A stretch of 64,000 nt of DNA from Circinella minor (taxonomy: Eukaryota > Mucoromycota > Mucoromycetes > Mucorales > Lichtheimiaceae), in contig JAEPRB010000017.1 in assembly GCA_016758965.1 (NCBI GenBank), positions 62,001 through 126,000 on the forward strand, in the 5' to 3' direction. Below, one piece after another: positions 1-12,400 of the stretch. The notes below the pieces were generated by a model. That model saw only the letters and a program-made list of their open reading frames with translations. It had not been told where the DNA came from and did no database searches. Within the stretch, counting starts at the first letter, position 1; every line of letters begins with the position of its first letter. A program made the translations under genes and the position numbers.

Positions 1-499
1 CCAAATTCGTAATTGTTTTACGTGCAGCATTTGGCACTGAATTATCCATTCCAATAACTGGCAAGTTAATCAAATTTATTTGAAATAATTCATCGCGGAT
101 CGATCGGATAAGGTCTACGTTTTTACTCTTTTTTGATGGGCCAAAATCAAATTTGCGCCAATTATGAGCGATGCGATAGGTATAAGTTGCACGTAAAATA
201 TGATAAACAGGTGAATCGATAGTTAACGGTTGATTTGGTTCGACTTTGAAGAGTTTTGCGGGTATTCGTAAAGGAGCATTATTGGGTCGGATGTTGCTTA
301 TGCCTAAAAAGTCTTGCTGAAACTGTTGAAGGTGCCCAATGAGAATAGAAAGATCGCGCGCTTCAAAGGTAAGATCGGGCTGTTGATGTTGTAATTCGGA
401 TAGAAGAGGTTCTTTGATGGATTCAAAGGATGTAATTATGTTGATCTGTTCATAAAATTGAAGAACGTTGGCGTCCTTGGCTTTTCTCGCCAGTGCCAT
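1..499 (-). CDS. Unrecognised protein, N-terminal part only (gene runs off the left edge)
   Basis: A minus-strand frame is open from an ATG at 499-497 down to base 1, giving 166 codons with no stop or visible intron. The protein begins MALARKAKDANVLQF and is mostly helical and polar. A stretch near residues 110-135 is rich in aromatic and basic residues (TYRIAHNWRKFDFG). Codon composition is richer in C and G than the flanking AT-rich DNA, and together with the uninterrupted frame this argues for a real gene. No signal peptide or membrane segment is visible in this part. I do not recognise the family. The first in-frame ATG after the AT-rich 5' flank is taken as the start. The rest of the gene lies outside the window. 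Confidence 0.75.
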   Translation of the reverse strand, partial: MALARKAKDANVLQFYEQINIITSFESIKEPLLSELQHQQPDLTFEARDLSILIGHLQQFQQDFLGISNIRPNNAPLRIPAKLFKVEPNQPLTIDSPVYHILRATYTYRIAHNWRKFDFGPSKKSKNVDLIRSIRDELFQINLINLPVIGMDNSVPNAARKTITNL

Positions 500-2725
500 A
501 TTTTATTTTATTTTATTTTGAAGCCGCTGATATGGAATAATGTGTATTTCAAATTAAAAGCAGTTTTGTCCTAAAACCGACACAGCACTGAGTTTATTTT
601 CAATTTTTTTAGGTCGTCACGACGATAGAATAATCAATAATTTGTTGTCGCGTTCTTTACTGGCAGATGGTCGTCTGGTTTTTATGGCAATAGCAGTATT
701 TATTAGATTTCACACAAGAAACAGTTATAAGCGATATTTTGACACTATACTCAACCTCAAATATCCGGAAGAAAATATCAAAAGTATCCTTGTACGTAAT
801 GTAATAACCCACATAATCTTTTAGCTTCAATTATATTAGGGAAATATTGCTATGGACACCCGTAATATCAACTCTTACGGACACCCTACTTTTATATTTT
901 TTCAAAGGCACACAACAATCTGATATACTTACATTGTATCCAACCATTTATACACTCTCTATATAATTATTATCGTTATATAACTTAAAGATTTTTATGA
1001 AACTTATATTAGCAGCTCAACTTTTTATGATAACAATCTATATTTCTTATCTTTTCTCACTCTATCATTATGTACACAGCTGGGAGTTGTAGCCCTACTT
1101 ATAAACAAGGAATAATGTATACTTTTAATGTTACATATGAGCGGTCAAATAAGCGCTATTGGTGATGATAACGCTGTTGCTATAATTTAAATATGGTCTA
1201 AGAACTTATTTGATAACTTTCTATTTGTGGGTTGTCCGTGAGCCGAAATATGGGGTATCCCTTATTATTAAAGACATTTTTTTTTTCAATTGAATTTTAT
1301 GCATCAGTAATAAAAAACAACCACCAATAAATCCGTTGCTTAAACACACACCCTTGTTATCTTGATTTTCACATACAATTAAAATGCAAAGGCTCTTGGT
1401 CTGTCAAGCAATCTTACGTACAGTATATGACAGAGGCAACACTTTAAGACAGGAAAACGATTGTAATAAACTTTTATGTCTGTACCAATGTTTCTCTTTG
1501 TTTTTCAAATTTCTTTCTTCCTTCTTATGCATGCATTATGATGGTGTCAAAAATATACATAAAAAAGTTCGGGGTCCATAAGAGCGCTTCTTGGCAACAA
1601 TAATAAGAGAAGACTTTTATCAGATAATAGTATATTATTAATACTAGTACAAAAGTTAACCTTTTTATCCAAACATTGTAGTTCATATCTCTTGTACCAA
1701 CGAAAAGAAGAATATGTCAAATTATCGCAGAGTCTTACATTTAGAATATTAAGAGTCATCCGCAGTTATTAATTTATACGTATATGTATGGCCAAAACTA
1801 TCCCGTGGTGATTTTCTTTTTTCTTGCTATCATCATCCCCTTTCTATTATTCCCTCTGTTTTACTGTTTTTGGCATTGTTTATAAACACAAAAAAAAAAC
1901 ATGGGTTAAAGAAATAAATAAACCATAATGCCAAGTTTAGTATAGATTTTTTATGCTTTAACTCTCCATATTCAATTTTTTCCCAAAATTGACCCGGTCC
2001 CTTTTAACCTTATTATATAAACTTAAAGCGCCAAACATGTTTGCTTGACGCATACATGTTTTATCTGCATGACCAATTTTTTTTTCTCTTTGTGTATATG
2101 TATTTTTCTGATGCATGTGATGATAAAAAAACTTCTTTTTTTAACTATTTAGACGTAAGACCAAGAATAACGAAATAGCAAAATAACAAAATAAAATTAT
2201 AGAGAATTTTACAATTTTAGTAATATAGCTGTTACTATATATAACAAAGATATCGTTATACAACTCGAAAGGGAAGAGGTATGAAGCTATGCTTAAGAAA
2301 AAAAGCAAAGCTGAGCCAAGTGACCTAGACGGGACGGGGCTCAGTGCCGATAAGGTTGCTATGAGCAATAAAAAAATTTAAATGCCAAGTACAATTAGTG
2401 CACTCAATTAGGTTATGATAAAAATTGAGATACAACGGTTATTATATTAGTATAACCAACGTTTTATTTAAAATATGATGTATTTTGCTCTTCATTTTGA
2501 TGATTCTATAAAGAGATGATATATATGTATGTGTATGTTGTTATTGATGATAATATAAATGCGATAGTGGATGATGGTAAATCGGGTAATGGTATGATAA
2601 TAATAATGATAGTGTACAGAGAGAAGTCTAATCTATATATATATACAAATGAAAAGAAAACAATAATATATATACAAGTTGCTGTTTGTTGTTATGAATG
2701 GTGACAAAAGAGGGAAAAAAAGTTA
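500..2725. other. Gene-poor AT-rich stretch
   Basis: No convincing gene is seen. It holds one exon-like open stretch at 613-791 with an AG before it and GTACGT after it, a possible degenerate inverted-repeat element at about 852-1268, and homopolymer and AT-rich runs. Open frames in it are short, compositionally like noncoding DNA, and match no family I know. Confidence 0.5.
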
Positions 2726-3412
2726 TTAAGTTTGTGTTGCTCGTGCAACGCGTGCTTGGTATCGCCTGGATCTAGCGGCAGTAGCAGCAGCAACAACAGA
2801 AGGTAAAATGGCTACAGATAATGCTACCTGAGGTCGAAAAACTTCCTCATCATCAATTTCCTCATCATCCCCACTCAAGGATGTTGTATTGCTCATATGA
2901 TCACCAAATATATATTCAGACATATTATCAAAATGACTTGTTCGAATAGTTGTCAAAGTACTTTGACTTAACACACTTTCAAACGATCTTGTTTGCTTGG
3001 TATTTTTACCTCTACTTCGTTTGGTTGGTCTTGGAGGTGGTTTTAGAGATGGTAATCGATTTAATTCATGAACAATTACATGTTCGTCATTTTCGAAAAA
3101 GTCAGTTTGATCAGTTTGCTCTTCTTGAATTGTTCTTGAAGATGAGTTGATTGATGATATAGTGGCAATGGATGATGATGAAGATGTGGCGATAATAGTA
3201 GGAGTAGTATTAACATTGATGGTGCTGATAGAGGCGCTAGTGGAGCGGTGATTATCCGATTCAGGATGACAAGGAAATAACAACCGATTTAGTTGTTGTG
3301 TAAGTCTTTTTCTAAATGTAAGTTTGTTCATTTGATTGTTTGCGGAATAGATGCTATATCCTGACCGTGGTCGTAAATGTTGTGCAGAATGATGATGATT
3401 ATGAACCAGCAT
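2726..3412 (-). CDS. Orphan Ser/Thr-rich basic protein, about 228 aa
   Basis: A single uninterrupted minus-strand frame ends at 2726. It is open back to an ATG at 3502, but the internal ATG at 3412-3410 is preferred as the start. A TATA box at 3522-3515 would put transcription start just downstream of the 3502 ATG, and the 30 extra residues would be a low-complexity Phe/Leu/Lys-Ile stretch. From 3412 the protein starts MLVHNHHHSAQHLRPRSGYS. It has a basic segment (FRKRLTQQLNRLLF), a long Ser/Thr/Ile tract, a proline/basic patch (LKPPPRPTKRSRGK), an acidic run (GDDEEIDDEEVF), an Ala/Val-rich hydrophobic stretch and an Arg-rich tail. No catalytic domain is recognised. The alternating basic and acidic low-complexity regions suggest an intrinsically disordered, perhaps regulatory, protein; that is inference. 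Confidence 0.6.
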   Translation of the reverse strand: MLVHNHHHSAQHLRPRSGYSIYSANNQMNKLTFRKRLTQQLNRLLFPCHPESDNHRSTSASISTINVNTTPTIIATSSSSSIATISSINSSSRTIQEEQTDQTDFFENDEHVIVHELNRLPSLKPPPRPTKRSRGKNTKQTRSFESVLSQSTLTTIRTSHFDNMSEYIFGDHMSNTTSLSGDDEEIDDEEVFRPQVALSVAILPSVVAAATAARSRRYQARVARATQT

Positions 3413-3514
3413 ACTTTGATTTTTATTTTTTATTTTTTTTATTTTTGCTGTTTTGAATAAAAAGAGTGAAAAAGAGATGAATAAAATGAATAAAAGAAAC
3501 AAATCGGGCCGATC

Positions 3515-3522
3515 TTTTTATA
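3515..3522 (-). promoter_or_regulatory. TATA box of the orphan gene at 2726-3412
   Basis: On the minus strand the sequence reads TATAAAAA, followed by a purine-rich leader. It lies 103 bases upstream of the preferred ATG (3412) and only about 13 bases upstream of the longer-frame ATG (3502), so it decides the start in favour of 3412. Confidence 0.55.
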
Positions 3523-4696
3523 CTCAAATGGAGGAGAGAAAGCTAAATATAAATATTTGTGTGAATTTTTTAGAACCAACCTAAAATGGAAAGATCATGC
3601 TGCGCGCCTCCACTCACTCAGCAAAAAAAAAAAACTCAAACTCTGTAACACTGTAACACTGTGATCTCAATATACATGAATACACATAAATAATAAAAAC
3701 TAAGCCTAGAGTTAATTTCTATTCATCCTGCATGTTACTTAACGTTTTTCTTATTGCACTTCTTTAAAAAAGAAAGGGGGTTAAGTTACCAATAATTTTC
3801 TATGAAAGCCCCTTTTTATTTGTTGGCCAAGGTTATTTTATATAAGTCATAAGTAATTTATTACCTCTCCCTTAAACTATCTCTTTTACCACCATAATTA
3901 ATCTTTTTTTTTCCGTAGTGATATAACTAGAAAGGAAAAACCGTGGCGCGTATCTAAGTTATATTCAACAAAGCGCCTCATCTGTCTGTGTTACTTTCTA
4001 GGAAGCCTATATCATGGTTTTTCCATAAACCATAATAAAAGAAAGCTTCACTGTTTATTTTTATACAATACATTCATTTGGGTACTCCTTCCTTTTACTT
4101 TCTCTTATTCTAATCATACTTTTTTTTTATTATCCAATACATAGTAAGTACAATAAAGCCCCTATTTATTCTACTCATTTCTGTTCATCAGTTTTAGTCT
4201 AATGGTAACAGGGCCAAAAAGATGTTACGTAGGCTTTATTTAGGAACAGAATGCATACATATTTCTTGATCTTCTTTATGTCCAAAAATCTAATTAACTT
4301 ACAGATATAATAGCAACATATTATACTTAATGCATTCAAAGTCTAAAATAAACTGTTTCATGTCATGTAAAGCATAAAAAAAAGTGTGGATCATTTTGAA
4401 AACTGTCTGCATTATTGTTATTGTTATTAATACTATTATTATTGTCTTTTTTTAAAAACACAAAAAAAAATACAGATGTTGCAAGTTATTTTCTTTCTAC
4501 AAAATTGCGTTATTTGCGTGTATGTATGTGTGTGTGTGTGTGCGCATATGAATTTTTTGTACTTATGCATATATATAGTGTAATTAAAAATGTAAGTAAA
4601 GGAGAAGAAAAAAATAACAGTTGGGTGACATGAAGAAAAAAGAGGAGGAGAAGGACGATGATAAATTGCTCTTCTGGTGCATGTTTGTATGAAGTA
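3523..4696. other. Intergenic stretch
   Basis: Upstream DNA of the orphan gene followed by the 3' flank of the RING ligase gene. It contains homopolymer runs, a short tandem TGTAACAC repeat near 3645-3665 and a (TG)n run at about 4521-4541. No gene is seen. Confidence 0.5.
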
Positions 4697-6195
4697 TTAT
4701 GAAGGTGGAGGAGGTAGACATGGTGGTGAAGGTGATGATGATGATGTTGCTGATGATGATTCTATAGTCGTTATAATTGGAGAGCCATTACTATTATTAT
4801 TATAATGTCGATAAGACTCAACAAAAAGCGGAAGTATACTTGTTCTTGTGGCTTCGGGATGAACCGAGTCGGGTACAGTAGTAATATCTCGTTTACAAAT
4901 AGGGCACTAATACAATAGAATAAATTAAAAGAAAATCGTGGGTTAAAATAGTATAGAATACGATTGACACACTGAAGAATGAATACATACAAATTTTTTT
5001 TGAGTAGTTAACCATGCATCCACGCAAAATGTATGAAAGGTATGGCGACATGGTAGCACACGTAACTTTTCCCCATCCATATAATCTTCAAGACATATAG
5101 CACATTCTTCTGCATCATTCTCACCCATCTTTTCTCTTGAAAATCGCCTGACAGCAAGCCTTGAAACAATGTGCAGAGGCGCTAAATCTTGTTTGAGTTT
5201 TTGACGTTGTCGTAATTTAAAAGAAATATACAAAAATGTCATTACAATACTTGGGGAAACAAAGATCAAAATAACAAGATGCATCAATGGCCTATTTTAT
5301 AAAGATAATTCATTTTTTTTATTAACGCGTGAGTTTCCCACCCAATCTGTTTTTTTTTACTTGTTAATATTTACCATTCAAGCCAATTATCAATTTGTAA
5401 TAGTAATACCATCATGGGTGTATCAACAAAATTAGCAAGGTATTTTAATGCTTGATATTCTCGTTGTGCCAAAAACACGCTTGGAATATAAATATCAGAT
5501 GTGTCTCCTACTTTGGAGTAATAAATACATTAATATTAAAATACAGTTACACACACACAAACCATTTTTTTGTTCTTTTTATTTGATTGTTCTTTTTATT
5601 ATTTTTACCTGGTGCATACATAGTAACCCAACCTGTCTGATCAGGATCGCCTATTGCAACAGCAATGGCCCCACTATTTTGCATGTTACGGACTTTCGAA
5701 ACAAATGAACATCCACCTCGTCGAACAAGAGCGACCCAGTCATCACAAGGCGGTTGAACAATTTGACATCCTGTTGGGTCATCTGTTGGTTCCATCAGGT
5801 ACCCTAATTTGCCCTGACTTGAACTTAATGAAGGACCGAATGCTGCTAATCGATCAGGAAATGTCTCATTTGTTGCCTAATAAATATTGGAAATGATTGG
5901 CGACAACATGTTACTATTTAAACAATTTTATTCTTTGTTTGTTTGTCCTTGGTTCTCAACCCATCAGATCTGTTTTTCCCCAAGATGATGACTGTAGCTG
6001 TAGCTGTAGTTGATGTCGATCTCTCATAATATATCAGATCAAAGAAAGAAAGAACTGTAATCTCATTATTTATATTACCAAGACAACAATGGTTGCTGTG
6101 ACAGTCGTTTGTAGTGATAATGCAAGGAAAAGTAGTAACGGCGTTGTACAATATAAAAATCGATATTTCAATGATATACGGCCACCCGTCATCAT
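4697..6195 (-). CDS. PA-TM-RING E3 ubiquitin-protein ligase (RNF13/RNF167-like)
   Basis: Five exons: 6195-6079, 5876-5609, 5507-5375, 5291-4991 and 4906-4697, giving 342 aa. Order of parts: N-terminal signal peptide (hydrophobic core PLLLFLALS), a protease-associated domain (residues about 40-165, with [19 protein letters not shown] and DIYIPSVF), one membrane helix at about 176-197 ([20 protein letters not shown]), then a RING-H2 finger. All eight zinc ligands are present: C236, C239, C254, H256, H259, C262, C274 and C277. The tail is Ser/Pro-rich. In this family the PA domain faces the endosomal or vacuolar lumen and the cytosolic RING recruits an E2 to ubiquitinate membrane cargo. The first intron is the least certain part, because another small exon could hide in it; but the phases fit directly and the PA domain starts as expected. 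Confidence 0.88.
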
Positions 6196-6727
6196 TTTAA
6201 TGTAATAGGTAGTATTAATAATAATAGTAGCCGCCAGCAGCTACAACTTAAAGCAATAAGTAAAAAAAAAGAGTAAAAAAAGAAAAAGAGTACAGAATAT
6301 AAAAAAAAGAAGAAGGAGATGGTTTAGAGATGAGTCGTGGTAAAAAAAAAAAAAAGTGAAAAAAAAGAAAGGAGCTTGAAAATTAATACGACGGAAAAAA
6401 TAGAAATCAAGCAAACATCAACCAAGTTTATTACCTCGGCTCTTTTGCAACTGTCGTTGAAATTCATCCTACCCCTTTATTTTTAACCGTTTGTCATATT
6501 CTCATCTTGTCTCCTTTCCTTCTCCTTTTTCGTTTTACTTCAACCCCTGAGACTTTTCTTTTCTTTGTAATGATCTTCATGGTTTTACATATATTATGTA
6601 TTTATGTATGTATGTGCGTGTTGATTTTTATTGTGAAAACACACGCATTAATGCAAAAAAGTAGATGTAAATGTTGTTAAAACAAGTCTAAAATAATACA
6701 AAGAAAATAAAATAAAGAAAAAAGTGT
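6196..6727. other. Intergenic stretch between RING ligase and ALG9
   Basis: A-rich runs at 6260-6365 lie just upstream of the RING ligase start, followed by pyrimidine-rich DNA and the 3' flank of ALG9. No gene is seen. Confidence 0.5.
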
Positions 6728-9400
6728 TTACGACCGACGTTTCTTAAGCAAACAATATTCTCCCCATGCAAGACCACCAGAACCGGGAACATAAAATGCA
6801 CGTGAGAGTCGGTTTGAATTAACTGGATCTAATGCGGGTGCACAATCCACCACTTCCCAATTCTTTTCATCTTGAATGTATCGTGGCTCGCGAGTAGATA
6901 CTGGTCTTAATGGATAATCGGCATCAACAAGGTAATCGCATTGTTCAATATTCACCTATTCCCAGATAAAGCACATATGTACATATATTATTATTATTAT
7001 TATGTTACATTTGATTTTGTTCACAATAATATTATGTGTCACCACAGTAGATTATGAAATTAAGAAAAATATATCGTAAAACTTACATAAGCATTAGGAT
7101 CAGCCTTATTATAACTATTAAATCCAGGTTGAATTGTTCGTGCGCCTTTGAATGAATATTCGCGAGTGCGATAAGTCAATAGTTCTCCATTTTCTTCATA
7201 AGTGACAGTCTTGATGTCAGGTACAAAAGGTTTGGGTAACATGCCATCAAAATCACTCTTGATGAATCGTAAACGCATATCACTCGGTAAAAAGTAACTA
7301 CCAGGGAATCGATACCATTCCTTTCCAACACACAAATTAATATCCTCCAAAGTACCATCCATTGGGTAATTTTCTTGAAAATAATTGAGATTGATGAGCT
7401 GATCAGGTGCACGCTCTTGCCATAGAGCGCTATATACACGGGCAGGAGCACGATAGCGTGTTGTAATAGAAACAATACGCGAGATCGAGATGATACTGTA
7501 AACAACCAATATGGCAAAGTTAACGTAACGAACCACGTTGGCCCGTACAAGAACCTAATATCATATTTCATTTGGTATTTACATAAGTATACAGATATCA
7601 ATATAGTAGAAAGTCGTAGGTACATATATGGATATGTAATATCTTTTTTTTTTTTACTTACACTTGCTCCAAATGCTCGGGCTGATCTGCTCACCCATCC
7701 ACGTGCCAAAAAGAGAGAAATTGCAGCATTCAGCACAACAAAGGGATAAGCAACATATAAGAAACGTTCCTCCTTGTGTGGTTGGAATGTGAAAATAGTA
7801 ATCCAAATGTAAAAAGGTAAGAGTTTAATACCCAACTGAGCATAGGGCCACATCTTATCCATTAATGTGGATCCTGGTACACGTTCTCGATCAACAAAAG
7901 CTGCAATAATCTTTAATAATAAAAATAATATTGAAAATGAATAAATTTATCTCCTTATTATAATAATAAAACGCCCTCAATTCCATTAAACATAAATAAA
8001 TGAAAACAATTTACCGCAAAAGGAGCTGACGCCAAGGCCAACAAAAACATGATATTGAAATTCAAAAATCCATTAACAATATAATAATACCATGGTTCAA
8101 TACCGAAAATATCAGGACCTTGATTTTCTCCACCAAAGACATTGTAAAGAACAATGTTCAAAGGAACGAACATCAATCGACGATAAAAGAAATAATCAAC
8201 TAAGATAATAGGCACAGAAATTCCAACAAAACAAGTTGCAATTATTTTTACTAATCGAATGGTACGTTGTACACGCCAATTGGCAGGTCGGATAACTTGA
8301 ACTACACGACCTTGTCTATCCATTGCTCCATCATGACCATAGACCATAATTTCATCAACGACAAATGGGATCCCAACCACGGCACTAAATGGCCAACCAA
8401 GTAATGCACCTAAACCAAGACATAAGACATTACGGAAAGTTCGTCTACTGCTGATTTGATTAGGTGGTCGAAGAGCATAAGAAAAGGCCAAAAAGGTCAT
8501 CCACATGGCAAACGATGACGGTAAAAATGCTTTTAATTTGTAAATGTTATAACAAATAAATAATAAATTTCTTTTTAGTATTATCATAAACACAGAAAAA
8601 AATTATTCCTTGTTTTTATTTTATTTTATTTATTTTTTACCTGTAGATGCATTAAACATTCCGGCACTAAAGAATAATCCAACAAATACATAACGTCCAA
8701 CATGTGGATTGATCTCTTCAGTGACTGTACGATAGAATCTAGATTCGACATAGGCAGAAATAGAAGCAAATACTAAACGTAAAAGATAAAACAATTGCAT
8801 CTACATATAAAACAACACATTTAGTATATACAAAAAAGAAGTATCGTCATAAAAACCTTTTTTATGCATGCATTAAATATGTTCATTTTTACCTTATGTG
8901 TTGCAAGAATATTGGCTAATGTTGCTACGATACTATGTACAGCAATATAAGCCCAGGTTCTAATACCAAATTCAGGCGAATATTCCCAGGTTTGCATACC
9001 TGTGCCGTGTTGAAGATAGTGAAGAGGTTCCCAATAATTGAATACTTCATCACAATCTTGAATTACGCCAAATAAAGCAGATGTAATACGTGCAATCAAT
9101 AAAATACGAAATGCAGAATTGAATGAAAATGAAAAGGTGCCAGCTTCTGTTAATAAATCGCGTGCAGCCCTACAACAACAATGTCAAGTAATTATTTTAA
9201 TTTATGTTAGTATAAAAAGCATTAAGCCCAATCGCGTCAAGTGCTTTTTTTTTTTTGGACGGGAGAGGGATTTCTTCTTACCTTGCATCTTGAACATTTT
9301 GTTGTGGTCGTGCAGCTGAAGCTTTTGCAGCTTCAGCTTTTTTTGCCCCTTTACTTGTCTTTTTATTTGACCTTGAGCGTAGCTCTTGGTTCGATGGCAT
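6728..9400 (-). CDS. ALG9: ALG9 alpha-1,2-mannosyltransferase of lipid-linked oligosaccharide assembly
   Basis: Seven exons: 9400-9282, 9169-8893, 8800-8641, 8529-8015, 7910-7662, 7554-7087 and 6955-6728, giving 671 aa. It belongs to glycosyltransferase family 22. In the ER lumen the family adds alpha-1,2 mannoses from dolichyl-phosphate mannose to the dolichol-linked N-glycan precursor. Seen in the sequence: the luminal acidic loop DCDEVFNYWEPLHY (D78-Y91), many hydrophobic membrane helices, the signature FQPHKEERF near residues 399-407, and a soluble C-terminal part with VDADYPLRP and a conserved RAFYVPG. The N-terminus is a short Lys/Ala-rich cytosolic leader of about 40 residues. The ATG at 9400 is the only start compatible with the first exon. 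At 671 aa it is somewhat longer than the roughly 550-610 aa I expect for the family. Confidence 0.93.
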
Positions 9401-12400
9401 GGTGTCGGGGAGGGGGATTAAAGGAGGAAAGAGAGGAGAGAAAGGGTGAAAAAAGCGGTATAAAAAAAATAAGCTTATTTGCTTCCCGCATTTTTTTTAG
9501 TTGCGACGGACAACGCGGGGGTATGAGTGTGTCCGACACGGGCACGTGATTCAATATATAAGAGGTATTAACCGTTCAAATTTCTCTTAAATAATAATAT
9601 TACTACTATGGTATCAGAATATATTTCTATGAGAAGCATTGAAAATATAATACTTGAGACTGAAAAGACAGGTACTACAGTGGCAACTTCGCAAAAAGAA
9701 GCAGGTTGAATAGCAAAAGCAATAATGGCAGCTCAATAATGGTGGTAATTATGTAATTCAAAAAGAATACATGTTTTTATTTAGGCATCGATTTCACACA
9801 CTTCGAAAACGGTAGAATTTAGGGTAATAAACAAGCAAGCGAGAATAATGCGCATTGAATAGACATAAATTATACCTTTTTTTAATAGCGCACGCTTTTA
9901 TTTTTATCTTTGCCATACGTTACACCAAGCCTTTCTACTTATTACGTAGTTTTCAAAGAAACTTGTAAGTTACTTACGTATAACAAAAAAATAAGAGATG
10001 TCCCTTGTCGTTCGAACGCGCACGGCAGTACTAAGCATTAATATAGTAATAGCAATAAAGAGGCTACTCAAATTTGTGCTGCAGCCTTCCGATATCGTAC
10101 ATATTGACTGATATAACGTTTTTAAAAACCGTTATTACATCAGTTCACGTGCTATATGCGTTAGAATACTATTTTTTTTTCTACTGTTCTTTTTTCCTTT
10201 TCTGCTCAAATTGAAAATATTCCTTCTCGGACGTCGGAACATTACTTAATCTGGATGCATTCATCATTCTAACCTGAGTGAATATTATTACAGTTATTAA
10301 TTGCGACGTAGTTTGATGGGGTGTTTACTGCTAGAATCACCTACGATATATGTATTTAGAGTAGTGTTTGTTTTTACAACTTTTTATCAAGTGTTTACTC
10401 GTCCCGACCTCAAGTATATTTTATTGAACGGACAAAACTTTACAAATAGTCTTAATTTTCTGAAAGAATATTATCATACGTATATATCAAGACACTGATT
10501 TAAGTATGTAATTGCATTACAAATGATGCATGTTTTGCTGACCTGATAAGGATGGATGTTGATAGAGATATTAAAACCTTAAATAACTATTTTCCATTTG
10601 ATAAAACATGAAGACAAGACACCGGTGTTCGTATCATCTTGAAACATGATAAATAGACTGAGGTAGTGAATGTAGATGAATGCTCCTCATGATGTATAGG
10701 GGTAACCGAGAAGTGCCAGAGTTTGGGGAGATATGGTAAAAGGCTTTGAAGCATCTTGAGACACACGTAAGCTTTATGAAGAAATTGCCGCTCGACATGG
10801 CCACGCACATTTAGGGTCAAGATTATTGTGCAGAAATGTATGAATGTATTTCAAACCAGACAACAAACTTCTTTTTTGTTTTCCAACAATGAGTTTTCAT
10901 AATTTGGTTGTTTGACAAGAGACACTGGGAAAGAAAGGCGCAACTATTATTATCTACAGATAATAGAGGGATGTATACGTTACTGTGACAGAAATGTGAA
11001 AACCGGTTCTTTCTTCATTGAAGAGAGAGTGTGCTACTATCAAAACAAGTACTTTAATCAACTTGTATATTCAAAATTCATTTTCAATTGTTATTGCTTG
11101 ACAATAAATTTTATTCTATTCTCCATTGTATTTACAAACTATGCATACATCATACTTACTCGAATATTTCTGGGGAAAAGGGAATAGTAGTGGGACTGGC
11201 ACCTAATTACGTAGGGTACAAATTATGATACATAATTGTATCGGTTGTCATTGCTTTATATAAAATGTCATTAAAATCTTAAAACATACTACTGTCACCG
11301 CTCGCTATAGCGATACCCCCCGTGAGACTAAAAGGGTATCGTTATATCGAATAATCGTTACGTATAACGAATTCTTGATCTCCGTCATATTCATCAGGTA
11401 CGTACGTAAAATCCTATCCATATGTACTTGACCTCACATGTATCTAATGTCTCTTTCAAAATTTAAAGAAAGCTCCAGCATATTATATCGTTCATACTGT
11501 TTTTTTCTTTGTATGGTTTTTTTTAATTAAATATTCCTTGTCTTATTACTTCTAATTGAATTGCAACCACATGGCCACATATAATCAATACTGATTCCCT
11601 GTGAGAAAAAAATGTACCTCCAACCAGCAAAAATACAAATCAGTAAATCTTTAAACAATAATATTATTCCTGGTTATTTTGAGCTACAGGTATGTTTATG
11701 AAGTCAATAGTTGGTCGTAAAACAATAACTTATACTTAACAATTACCTTGCCAATGATAACTTTAATATAAGGGCAAATGTACTAAGCTGTATGATCCTA
11801 CTCACCGTTGCTACAGAGCGGCAAATGCCCTAGCTGTAATATATATCTTTTTAGAATGCTACGGAGGATAGCGACATTGTGGGCTTGACATTCCAAGTGC
11901 CCTAGGTTCATTCTTTAAATAACTGCCAATGTTTCTCAAATTGATAACCTTAGGACCTTTTGAAGATAAGTTGAAATTAAGTATACACATAAAGAATAAT
12001 GTTGCAAGAAAAGCACAAGGTTTTGTACACATGAACCCTGCCCTACGCCGGAGAAATTCGCTGGCTGCCTTGGTGAACAATTGTACATCTCCAGCCGGAA
12101 ATGGGAAGTTGTCATCTTCCTCTTGCATTCCTATAATGTGTCTTACTTTTACTCACTTTGCCATACGTTATATCATATAGGTCCGAATTTTAAATACAAT
12201 AAGCCCGTTGTCTGTTATACCCTATAGTTTCCAGGGCATGGTGATTCTCCTCTCGTTCTTATTTTGTTCCCTTTGTGCTTTCTGATGATGTTATCGCTCT
12301 CCTTATATATGCATATGTTAATTTTATTTGTCAATAAGGCTACATAATAGCAATAGCCAAATAAATTCAATTATTCCAGAATGCTGTAACTGTAATGCTA

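Noticed and set aside
4195..4206. tRNA A-box-like TAGTCTAATGGT
   Set aside because: No B box (GGTTCRANNCC) follows at a usable distance and no cloverleaf can be drawn.
9241..9554. Open frames around the start of ALG9 on both strands
   Set aside because: They overlap the ALG9 first exon and its upstream region and encode low-complexity residues without any motif.
10587..10820. 77-codon minus frame
   Set aside because: Composition is less extreme than most, but there is no motif, no splice context and no clear start; a relic remains possible but unsupported.
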